Shown here piece after piece: positions 57,088 to 64,000 of a DNA stretch of 64,000 bases. The translations under genes and the position numbers were made by a program. The DNA is from Pseudomonas sp. 10S4 (GTDB lineage Bacteria; Pseudomonadota; Gammaproteobacteria; Pseudomonadales; Pseudomonadaceae). The stretch covers positions 3,472,001 through 3,536,000 of the forward strand of contig NZ_CP133774.1 of NCBI RefSeq assembly GCF_034344865.1, written 5' to 3'. Within the stretch, counting starts at the first letter, position 1. The number at the start of each line of letters is the position of its first letter. Under the pieces are notes generated by a model, which had not been told where the DNA came from, made no database searches, and saw only the letters and a list, made by a program, of their open reading frames with translations.

Positions 57088-58649
57088 GTGCTCGCTTCAT
57101 TGCCGACCTGCGGCAGGCGTTGCAGGTCAATCGCCAGAAAGTCTGTGCGATCGATTGCGCCCCGACGGGTCTGGAGCACGCCTCAGCCATGACCTACGGC
57201 GAACTGGAATCCCGGGCGTTGAACCTGGCGGCGGAACTGCAACGGCGTTTCGACACGCCCGCCCATGGCGACCACGTCGTGCTGGGCATCGCGACGCGCA
57301 ACAGCAGCGACTGGCTGATTGCCGATCTGGCGTGCCTGTTCGCCGGGATCACCGCGTTGCCTTTGCCGCTGGCGTTCAGTCAGTCTCAGGCTGAGCACTT
57401 GGCCGAGCGCTGTGACGGGTTTCTGGTGGATGCCGCCGGGGAACGGACGCTGGCCGATCGCTGGATGCTCGACTTTCCTGACAGTCGCCTGCGCCGCATC
57501 AGCGAGCCGGCCCTGGAGCAATCGTTGCTGCGTGAGTCGGACGGCAGTGACTGGATCTGCAAAATCATTCACACCTCGGGCACGACCAGTCGGCCAAAAG
57601 GCGTGCGCCTGAGCACGGCGGCGGTGGGGGCGGTATTGACGTCGCTGCGGCAATGGATGCCGGTCGACGCCCATCGCAGTTACCTGTCGTTGGTACCTTT
57701 GAGCCTGCTGCTGGAACAAGTGACCGCTGCTTACTTGCCGCTGCTGGCCGGTGGGATCGTGTACTTCCTGCCCGAAGGTGAGCCGCTGCTCGGTGAGCCG
57801 GGGACTTCGCCACAGCGTTTGATCGAGTGGATTCTGCGGGTTGAGCCGACGGCCCTGACCGTGCCGCCGGTGATGCTCAATCGCTTTTACGAGCAACTGG
57901 CCCAAGGTGACGCGCCGGGCAAACGCCTGTCGCGTTACCTGCATTCGGGCGTGCACATCACCTGTGGCGGCGCGGCCGTCAGCCTCGATATCCTGAATGC
58001 CCTCGCCGAGGATGGAATCCCGGTGTTCCAGGGTTACGGGCTCTCCGAGAACGCTTCTGTGGTCAGCATGAACACCTTGGAGCACCAACGCCTGGGCAGT
58101 GTCGGCAAGCCGTTGCCGCATGTTCAAGTGCGTATCGGCGCCGACCAGACCATCGAGGTCAAGAGCAGCTCGTTGTTCAGCGGCTACTCGGGCAAGGACC
58201 CGAGCGCCTGTTCCATGTCTGACGATGGCTGGATGGACACCGGCGACCTGGGCGAACTGGATGCCGACGGCTATCTGTACGTTCGCGGCCGCAAGAAGAA
58301 TGTGATCTGCCTGCCCAATGGCCGCAACGTCAGCCCGGAACAAGTCGAACTGGAATACCGTGAATACCCCGGCGTGCGCGATGCTGCCGTTTTTTTCGAT
58401 GAAACCCATGGTCTGGTGGCATTGCTCTGTGTCGAGTCGGCACCGGATCGCGCTGACCTGTCCGCCTGGTCGACCCAACGCTTTTCCGACATCGAGCGAC
58501 CGAGCCACCTGTGGTTACTGACCAAGGACGACCCGCTGCTCGAGCAACTCTATACCGTCACCGGCCGCCCAAAACGCGCCGATATCGCCACTGTTTTCTC
58601 CGACCTGCAAAGGACTGCATCTGATGAACACGCCTGCCTATCACTCTGA
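57084..58649 (+). CDS. AMP-dependent acyl/aminoacyl ligase
   Basis: A 521-aa ANL-superfamily adenylating enzyme. The P-loop motif is IIHTSGTTSRPKGVRLS near residue 166, A5-like GYGLSENASVVSMN near 317, A7 MDTGDLGELDADGYLYVRGR near 383, and A8 KNVICLPNGRNVSPEQVELE. The C-terminal A10 region reads TVTGRPKR, where the usual catalytic Lys is in PxTxxGK, so position is shifted or replaced. No fused carrier domain. It activates a carboxylic acid for the operon product; substrate cannot be read from the sequence. Overlaps both neighbours. Confidence 0.88.
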   Translation: MSARFIADLRQALQVNRQKVCAIDCAPTGLEHASAMTYGELESRALNLAAELQRRFDTPAHGDHVVLGIATRNSSDWLIADLACLFAGITALPLPLAFSQSQAEHLAERCDGFLVDAAGERTLADRWMLDFPDSRLRRISEPALEQSLLRESDGSDWICKIIHTSGTTSRPKGVRLSTAAVGAVLTSLRQWMPVDAHRSYLSLVPLSLLLEQVTAAYLPLLAGGIVYFLPEGEPLLGEPGTSPQRLIEWILRVEPTALTVPPVMLNRFYEQLAQGDAPGKRLSRYLHSGVHITCGGAAVSLDILNALAEDGIPVFQGYGLSENASVVSMNTLEHQRLGSVGKPLPHVQVRIGADQTIEVKSSSLFSGYSGKDPSACSMSDDGWMDTGDLGELDADGYLYVRGRKKNVICLPNGRNVSPEQVELEYREYPGVRDAAVFFDETHGLVALLCVESAPDRADLSAWSTQRFSDIERPSHLWLLTKDDPLLEQLYTVTGRPKRADIATVFSDLQRTASDEHACLSL

Positions 58650-59505
58650 ATGCCCCGACATCTCGATTATCGAGCCACATCATTTCGCCAGCCTGGGCAA
58701 GTCCGAGCTGTACCAATTGCTCGGGCAATACGGTGTCGTGCTGCTGCGCAACTGCATCCACAACGCTGAAGATTTCGGCACCTATGTGCGGCAGAACAGC
58801 TCGCGGCTGAGCCTCGACCCGGCGCGGATTATGGTCGGCGGCGCCGCGCAATTGGTGGATGCCGGTCGCCAGGCGATCGGCCTGCATTGCGAGAATGGCA
58901 ACTCACCGTTCTGGCCGGACATCACCTGGTTCTATTGCCAGGAAGCGCCGCGCAAAGGCTCGCAAACCACGCTGTGCGACGGCGAGAAAGTGCTGGCGAA
59001 ACTGTCACCGGCCTGCCGGACGTTTTTCGAAAGCAACCCGATTCGCTACAGCCGCACCGTGGCCGGCGACAAATGGCGGCGGCTGGTTTGTCACTATTCG
59101 CCGGCGCTCTCCGACCCGGCTGCGGTCAGCATCGACGATCTGCTGCAGATCATTGGCGATGATCCGCAGACGCTGATCACCTTCAATCCTGCCGATGATT
59201 CAATTCACTACGCCTTCAGCACCCCGGCGATTCTGGTCTCTGACTTCAGTCAGCGCCCGGCCTTCGCCAACAGCATTCTGGGGCCGTCCTTCAACTATGA
59301 AGTGCCGGTGATCGACACCGTGTCCGGGCAGCCGATTCCCCCGGAGTTCCTGGCCGAGATCGACAGGGTTTCTGCGCAATACACTTACCCGGTCGGCTGG
59401 CGTGACCATGACATGGTGATGATCGACAACCGTCGGGTGATGCATGGTCGCGAGGCCATCGTTGACGAGCGTCGCCGTATTTTCAACGCCTTGAGTTACC
59501 GCTGA
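58624..59505 (+). CDS. TauD/SyrP-like Fe(II)/2-oxoglutarate-dependent oxygenase
   Basis: A 293-aa oxygenase. The iron triad is His-x-Glu in LHCENGNSPFWPD near residues 88-90 and the distal His in DNRRVMHGREAIVDERRR near 275, with Arg following for 2-oxoglutarate. The HxE form (not HxD) is shared with clavaminate synthase and SyrP-type enzymes that act in natural-product pathways. The ATG lies 26 bp inside the ligase gene. Likely hydroxylates or desaturates the operon intermediate. Confidence 0.87.
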   Translation: MNTPAYHSECPDISIIEPHHFASLGKSELYQLLGQYGVVLLRNCIHNAEDFGTYVRQNSSRLSLDPARIMVGGAAQLVDAGRQAIGLHCENGNSPFWPDITWFYCQEAPRKGSQTTLCDGEKVLAKLSPACRTFFESNPIRYSRTVAGDKWRRLVCHYSPALSDPAAVSIDDLLQIIGDDPQTLITFNPADDSIHYAFSTPAILVSDFSQRPAFANSILGPSFNYEVPVIDTVSGQPIPPEFLAEIDRVSAQYTYPVGWRDHDMVMIDNRRVMHGREAIVDERRRIFNALSYR

Positions 59506-59514
59506 GAACGATTG

Positions 59515-60642
59515 ATGAAGACCAATAACAAACAAATAATCTCTGGTCAGTACGAGACGTATACCGACGGTAATGGCCGCCAGATCATCGATCTGGCCGG
59601 CGGATTTGGCTTTCAGGTACCTGCGGTGATCGAAGCGGTCAGCCATCAGGCGGACCGCATGGGATTGTCCAATCGCGTGTTGATGTCCGAACCCCTGATC
59701 GCCTTGTGCCGACGTTTGGCCGAGTTGCTGCCGCCACCGCTGGTCAGTTCTTATGTGTGCAGCTCCGGCGATGAAGCTTTTGAAGGGGCCTTGAAACTGT
59801 GCAAAGGCCTCAAGCCCAAGGGCAACACCCTCGTCTTCATCGAGGGCGGCGATTACGGCTCGCTGACTTACGGGCGTTGCCTGAACGCGCTGCAAAGCTA
59901 TCAGGAGATCCGGCGTTTCCTCGGCTTCAAGCTCGTGGCGGTCAGGAATGTCCGCGACCTGGACGCGGTGGACTGGCACGACTGCTTTGCGGTTTGCCAC
60001 ACCAGCACGTTGCTGGATGAAGAGGGGCGCCTGCGACTGATCGACCCGGCGCTGCTCGATCAGTTGTATGCCGCGGCGGCCAAGGTTTCGGCGCCGGTCA
60101 TCGCGGTCGATGTGCAAAGTTGCCTGGGCAGCCTGGGTACCTTGTTTGGTTTCCAGCGCTATCACAACTCTCCGGACATCGTGGTGTTGGGTGGAGCCTT
60201 GGGTGGCAGCGCGATTCCTATCGGCACCTACACCTGCAGCGAGCAGATGGCCTATCAGGTTTATGGTCGCAGCAGCCCGGCGAAACATGGCAGCACCACG
60301 GCCGGCAATCCGATGGCCTGCGTCGCTGCGATGGCGGCGCTGGATTACGTGCACGACAACAACTCGGCCCGCCAGTGTCTCGACAACGGCCAGATCCTGG
60401 CGCAAGCGCTCAATGCGTTCGGTGCCGTCGCGTGCGGTGCCTGGGTCAGTCTGCCGCTGGCCGTCGACGTCAACGCGGTCGACTTGTGCGAAGAGCTTTA
60501 TCAGCGTGGCGTCTACGTCAGCCTACCCCGTGGTCGTGAATTGATTCTGCGTTGCCCGATCACCGCGCGAGCCGAACAGATCCAGCGTGCCTCGATGATC
60601 ATTCAGGAGACTTTCAGCTATGTCCTTAGCCATGCCGCATGA
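59515..60642 (+). CDS. Class-III aminotransferase homologue lacking the PLP lysine
   Basis: A 375-aa fold-type I PLP-family protein: DLAGGFGFQVPAVIEAVSHQ near residue 25, SSYVCSSGDEAFEGALKLCK near 82, VIAVDVQSCLGSLGTLF near 200. Where active relatives have LAKGL or LSKGL (Schiff-base Lys) it reads VVLGGALGGSAIPIGTY, so the Lys is missing. VDEVQTGFG is also eroded to VDVQSCLG. The C-terminal substrate region (SSPAKHGSTTAGNPMACVAA) is kept. It overlaps the intact aminotransferase by 23 bp. It may be a non-catalytic partner subunit or have a new activity; it is not frameshifted. Confidence 0.85.
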   Translation: MKTNNKQIISGQYETYTDGNGRQIIDLAGGFGFQVPAVIEAVSHQADRMGLSNRVLMSEPLIALCRRLAELLPPPLVSSYVCSSGDEAFEGALKLCKGLKPKGNTLVFIEGGDYGSLTYGRCLNALQSYQEIRRFLGFKLVAVRNVRDLDAVDWHDCFAVCHTSTLLDEEGRLRLIDPALLDQLYAAAAKVSAPVIAVDVQSCLGSLGTLFGFQRYHNSPDIVVLGGALGGSAIPIGTYTCSEQMAYQVYGRSSPAKHGSTTAGNPMACVAAMAALDYVHDNNSARQCLDNGQILAQALNAFGAVACGAWVSLPLAVDVNAVDLCEELYQRGVYVSLPRGRELILRCPITARAEQIQRASMIIQETFSYVLSHAA

Positions 60643-61960
60643 ACAACTGCTGGACGATTGCCAGCGGCATTGGAGTGCCTCGGCGGCCAAGCTCTATCGC
60701 CTGGGTAAAACCAGCGTCGAGAAGGAAACCGATGGCATCTTTGTCACCGATCATACCGGCAAGCGCTTCATCGACTGCGCCTGCAGTTATGGGGTGTTTA
60801 TCGTCGGTCATCGTAATCCGGTGGTACGTGAGGCTGTGCATACACAACTGCACCAGATGGCCTGGGTTCCGGAAGGGCGGGTGCACCCGCAGCAAGATCT
60901 GTTAACCGAGCGCCTGCGGCAGTTGGTGCCGGGCGACTGGGGCGATGTGCAGTACATGGTGTCGGGCGCCGAAGCCATCGAACAGAGCATGCGTTATGTG
61001 CTCAAGGTGCAGAAGCACCGGCGCGGGATCGTGGTCATGAGCGATTCCTACCACGGCAAGACGCTGGCGGCGATGAGCATCCTCGGCCAGCAGCAACACC
61101 ATCGCAGTTACGGCACCGGGGCGCCGGAGGTGACTTATGTGCCGTATGGCGATTTCGCCGCGTTGCAAAAAGCAGTGGGCGAGGGCGTGTGTGCGGTGTA
61201 TGTCGAGCCGATTCTCGGCGGCGCGCACTTGCAGGTTCCACCCGTGGGCTACATGGCGAACATCCGTGCCCTATGCGATGCCACCCAGACCTTGCTGGTG
61301 GCCGACGAAATCCAGACTGGTTTCGGTCGCTGTGGCAAATGGTTCGCCGTGCAGTACGACGACGTCGTGCCGGACATCATGATCCTCTCCAAAGGCCTGA
61401 CGGGCGGCTACACCTCGTTTGCCTGCGCGATGTACAGCCAGCGCCTGGCCGAGAAATACCCGCTGCACGTGATCGAGCCGGACCAGCGAACCAATGGCGG
61501 GCATCCGGTGGCATGCGCCTCGGCGCTGGCCGCTATCGATTACATCGAGCAGCACAACCTGGTCGAGCAATCGCGGATCAATGGCGGCTTGCTGCGTCAC
61601 GGCCTGCAACGGCTGGCCCAGCGTTACCCGCAGATTATCGAGGATGTGCCCGGTGTCGGCCTGATGACGGGTTTGCGCTTGCGCGGCTCGGTCTACGAAG
61701 CGCTGATGAGCATGGAGTTGGGCAAGCGTGGCGTGCATGCCGGGCATTCGATGAATGAAAAAGCCGCACACCCGGTGCTGCGCTTTTACCCGCCACTGAG
61801 CATCACGCCCGAAGCGCTGCGGCATGTCCTGGCCATGACTGAAGAAGCCCTGGACGCCATCGCCCGGCGTCCGAAACTGGCGGTCAAGGCGTTTTCCCTG
61901 GTGGTCAGAAACATGTACCACATCCCCAACAAGCTGCTTCGCAGCAAAGCGGAGCATTGA
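60620..61960 (+). CDS. Class-III aminotransferase (PLP-dependent)
   Basis: A 446-aa enzyme with all class-III features: [20 protein letters not shown] near residue 50, [18 protein letters not shown] near 112 for PLP phosphate, [18 protein letters not shown] near 225, and the Schiff-base Lys in [18 protein letters not shown] near 258. [19 protein letters not shown] follows near 290. It may transfer an amino group to an aldehyde or ketone in the operon product, or act with the Lys-less neighbour as a heteromer. Start ATG lies inside the previous gene. Confidence 0.9.
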   Translation: MSLAMPHEQLLDDCQRHWSASAAKLYRLGKTSVEKETDGIFVTDHTGKRFIDCACSYGVFIVGHRNPVVREAVHTQLHQMAWVPEGRVHPQQDLLTERLRQLVPGDWGDVQYMVSGAEAIEQSMRYVLKVQKHRRGIVVMSDSYHGKTLAAMSILGQQQHHRSYGTGAPEVTYVPYGDFAALQKAVGEGVCAVYVEPILGGAHLQVPPVGYMANIRALCDATQTLLVADEIQTGFGRCGKWFAVQYDDVVPDIMILSKGLTGGYTSFACAMYSQRLAEKYPLHVIEPDQRTNGGHPVACASALAAIDYIEQHNLVEQSRINGGLLRHGLQRLAQRYPQIIEDVPGVGLMTGLRLRGSVYEALMSMELGKRGVHAGHSMNEKAAHPVLRFYPPLSITPEALRHVLAMTEEALDAIARRPKLAVKAFSLVVRNMYHIPNKLLRSKAEH

Positions 61961-61962
61961 GC

Positions 61963-63378
61963 ATGTTCAATCCGGATACCTTGACCCTGCGCGAAATGGC
62001 CGGTCTGCTGCGACGCGGTGTGCTGACCAGCGCCAGCCTGGTGGATTTCTACCTTCAACGCATTGCCGAGCGTAACCCGCAGATCAATGCGCTGATTCAA
62101 CTGGAGTCTGCCGAAGCACTGCGTCGGCAGGCTCGCGAGGCCGACGAGATGGCGCGCATCGGTAATATTCGTGGTCCGCTGCATGGCATTCCGATGACCA
62201 TCAAGGATGTCTGTCATGTGCGCGGCTTCTGCATGTCGCGAGGGTTGGAGGAGTTGCTCGGCGAAGCCAGCGAAGAAGATGCCACGGTAGTCGCGCGGCT
62301 GCGGCAGGCGGGCGCGATCATCCTCGGGATCACCAATGTTCCGGAGCTGTGCATGGCGTTTGAAACCGACAACTTGTTGTACGGTCGCACGCTTAACCCC
62401 TACGACCCGCAACGTTCCGCCGGCGGTAGCAGTGGCGGTGAAGCGGCAGCCATCGCGGCCGGTTGCTCGCCAGCCGGGCTGGCCTCGGACGCCTGCGGCA
62501 GTGTGCGGATCCCGGCACATTTCAACGGCATTTGTGGCTTGAAACTGACCCAGGGACGGGTGCCGTTGACCGGCCAGTTTCCCAACGACCGCTCCGGGTT
62601 GTTTCATCTGACTTCGGCGTTTGGCGTGATGGGGCGTTATGTCGACGACTTGGCGCTGCTTGGGCCACTGATCAGCGGCGCTGATGGCCGCGACCCGGAC
62701 ACCGTCGATGTGCCGTTCACCGAAAGCAAACCCCTGTCCGGACTGCGTGTTGCATTGTCCTGGGAATCATCCCGAACCCAGGTTAGTTCGGCGGTGAAGC
62801 AGGTGCTGCAACGGGTCGAGTCGTGCCTGAGCAGCGTGGTTGAGCAGGTGACACTGACCGCTCCGCCAATGCTCGACGAGGCCAGCGATGTACTGTGGCG
62901 GGTGTTTATCACCGGCGCGGATGCCGGGCGAGGCTGGAAGAAGCTGTTTGCGTCGATGAACAAGCAGACCTACACGCCCGCCACCTCGGAATTGATCCGC
63001 TTGAGCGAAGAGGTCGAGTTGAGCGTGGATGAGATGAAGCGCGACTGGATCATGATCGATACGTTTCGCTATCAGTTGGCGAAGTTCTTCAATCAGCATG
63101 ATCTGTTCATCTGCCCGGTGTTCCCGGACGTGGCGTTCGGTCACGGTGATTCGCTGCGCGAACGTGATCGCTATGCCTTCGTGTTCCCGTTCAGCCTCTC
63201 CGGTTCCCCGGCAGTGGTCATTCGCGCCGGGCATGACCCGGTCAGCGGGATGCCGATCGGCATCCAGATCGTCGGCCCGCATTGGCAGGAGGAACGCTTG
63301 CTGGCCGTGGCCAATTTCCTTGAACGGGAAATGACGCGCTGGAGCCCGGTAACCCCAAAGGCAACGACCCTTTACTGA
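61963..63378 (+). CDS. Amidase (amidase-signature family)
   Basis: A 471-aa amidase with the full Ser-cisSer-Lys set: Lys in GIPMTIKDVCHVRGF near residue 76, and SAGGSSGGEAAAIAAGCSPA with ASDACGSVRIPAHFNGICGL near 150-185. The signature family includes GatA and aryl-acylamidases; no gatB or gatC is nearby, so it is metabolic. The chosen ATG has GGAG eight bases before it; a TTG at 61957 would overlap the previous stop. Last gene of the operon; a REP-like repeat follows. It could form or break an amide in the pathway product. Confidence 0.9.
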   Translation: MFNPDTLTLREMAGLLRRGVLTSASLVDFYLQRIAERNPQINALIQLESAEALRRQAREADEMARIGNIRGPLHGIPMTIKDVCHVRGFCMSRGLEELLGEASEEDATVVARLRQAGAIILGITNVPELCMAFETDNLLYGRTLNPYDPQRSAGGSSGGEAAAIAAGCSPAGLASDACGSVRIPAHFNGICGLKLTQGRVPLTGQFPNDRSGLFHLTSAFGVMGRYVDDLALLGPLISGADGRDPDTVDVPFTESKPLSGLRVALSWESSRTQVSSAVKQVLQRVESCLSSVVEQVTLTAPPMLDEASDVLWRVFITGADAGRGWKKLFASMNKQTYTPATSELIRLSEEVELSVDEMKRDWIMIDTFRYQLAKFFNQHDLFICPVFPDVAFGHGDSLRERDRYAFVFPFSLSGSPAVVIRAGHDPVSGMPIGIQIVGPHWQEERLLAVANFLEREMTRWSPVTPKATTLY

Positions 63379-63385
63379 TTCCCCA

Positions 63386-63476
63386 TGTGGGAACGGGCTT
63401 GCTCGCGAAAGCGGTGTGTTATTCAACAACGATGTCGACTGACACGGCCTCTTCGCGAGCACGCCCGCTCCCACAG
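63386..63476. repeat. REP-like inverted repeat
   Basis: Arms GTGGGAACGGGCTTGCTCGC.. and ..GCGAGCACGCCCGCTCCCAC enclose about 50 bp between the convergent amidase and EamA genes. A known P. fluorescens intergenic repeat type; it may also end both transcripts. Confidence 0.85.
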
Positions 63477-63478
63477 TT

Positions 63479-64000
63479 TCAAGCAGTAACTGCTTTCACA
63501 TTTCGACTACTCATCACCAGCGCCAACATCCCAACCCCCACCAGCAGCGCACCGCCGAGTTCCATCAGCGTCGGTTGCTGCCGCAGCCAGAACCAGTGGA
63601 ACAGCGTGACAAACAGCGTGTTCAGGTAAACGTAGGAAATCACCGTCGACGGTGAAATCACCCCGATTGCCCGATGCAACAGCCAGAAGGTGGCGAGGGT
63701 GCCGAACACCGCCAGGTACACCAGCCACAACATATCGCGCACCGACAGCAGCGCACCACTGCGCCAGCCGCCGCTGAACAGGCAGAACACCAGCAAAAAC
63801 ACGGCGCCGAACAGCATGTTCCAGAAGGTCATCGCCACCGGGTCACGGCCCTTCAAGGTCTTGGCCTTGAAGCGCTGGCTCAATGGCGAATAGAGCGCCA
63901 TCGCCAGGCAGCCGACGCCGAATACCAGCACCGGGTAGGGCGAGGGCAGTTCGCCTGGGGCCGAGCCCTTGAGGATCAGCAACACCGCACCGGTCGCCGC
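63479..64000 (-). CDS. EamA/DMT-family transporter, partial (C-terminal part)
   Basis: The reading frame comes in from beyond the right edge, so the N-terminal half is missing. The visible 174 residues show five helices of a drug/metabolite transporter, including AMTFWNMLFGAVFLLVFCLF, LATFWLLHRAIGVISPSTVI and the typical last block FHWFWLRQQPTLMELGGALL. It is convergent with the operon that ends at 63378. It could export that operon's product, but opposite orientation makes this speculative. Confidence 0.85.
   Translation of the reverse strand, partial: AATGAVLLILKGSAPGELPSPYPVLVFGVGCLAMALYSPLSQRFKAKTLKGRDPVAMTFWNMLFGAVFLLVFCLFSGGWRSGALLSVRDMLWLVYLAVFGTLATFWLLHRAIGVISPSTVISYVYLNTLFVTLFHWFWLRQQPTLMELGGALLVGVGMLALVMSSRNVKAVTA

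Noticed and set aside
57183..58508. 441-codon open frame on the minus strand
   Set aside because: Antisense to the AMP-ligase, whose motifs are complete.

Overview
The window is chromosomal DNA from a Pseudomonas, most likely of the P. fluorescens group. Evidence is the algU-mucA-mucB-mucD order without mucC, the tctABC-opdH-tctDE block beside ung, the nadB/sdhE and dapA-bamC-purC-tRNA-Ser neighbourhoods, and REP-type inverted repeats between genes. Most genes are GC-rich. The stretch from about 4560 to 16070 is visibly AT-richer and looks acquired.

Layout. 1-3316 (minus): the front of a guanidine (formerly 'urea carboxylase') operon, with a guanidine-I riboswitch, a frameshifted binding protein, permease, ATPase and the start of a DUF1989 gene. 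3604-4534: two Tyr-rich lipoproteins. 4683-16069: an RTX island holding a GT4 glycosyltransferase, a 1.23-kb unit present four times in tandem (each with a 285-aa membrane-anchored protein of unknown function), and two RTX (GGxGxDxLx) proteins. 16151-25977: an enoyl-CoA hydratase-family gene, ung, an AbrB-family membrane protein, and the tricarboxylate uptake system tctABC-opdH with its two-component regulator tctDE. 26155-30379: HDOD protein, ygfZ, sdhE-ygfX and nadB. 30935-34774: the AlgU envelope-stress operon. 34853-42883: bepA-like protease, TusA-like protein, AI-2E-family permease, bcp, gcvR, dapA-bamC-MBL-purC and tRNA-Ser(CGA). 43107-46178: an AT-rich SGNH-like gene and a HAD/mannitol-1-phosphate dehydrogenase fusion. 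47328-51485: a gtrB-methyltransferase-gtrA-DUF6311 surface-glycan operon. 51572-54153: LysR, LtrA and a CHMI-family isomerase. 54157-63378: two paralogous LysR regulators facing a tightly overlapped six-gene operon (thermostable-haemolysin family protein, AMP-ligase, Fe(II)/2-oxoglutarate oxygenase, an aminotransferase homologue without its PLP lysine, a complete class-III aminotransferase, amidase). The window ends inside an EamA-family exporter gene.

Two regions are the best candidates for undescribed biology. The 54157-63378 operon has the composition of a small-molecule pathway that I cannot assign to a known product. The RTX island pairs large secreted-type proteins with a diversified array of membrane-anchored paralogues.

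Caution on sequence quality: eight single-base indels, mostly in homopolymers or dinucleotide runs, and one in-frame stop interrupt otherwise normal genes, including the conserved mucD and tctA. Undoing one base restores the expected protein length each time, so many are probably sequencing errors. These genes are listed as pseudogenes with that caveat.
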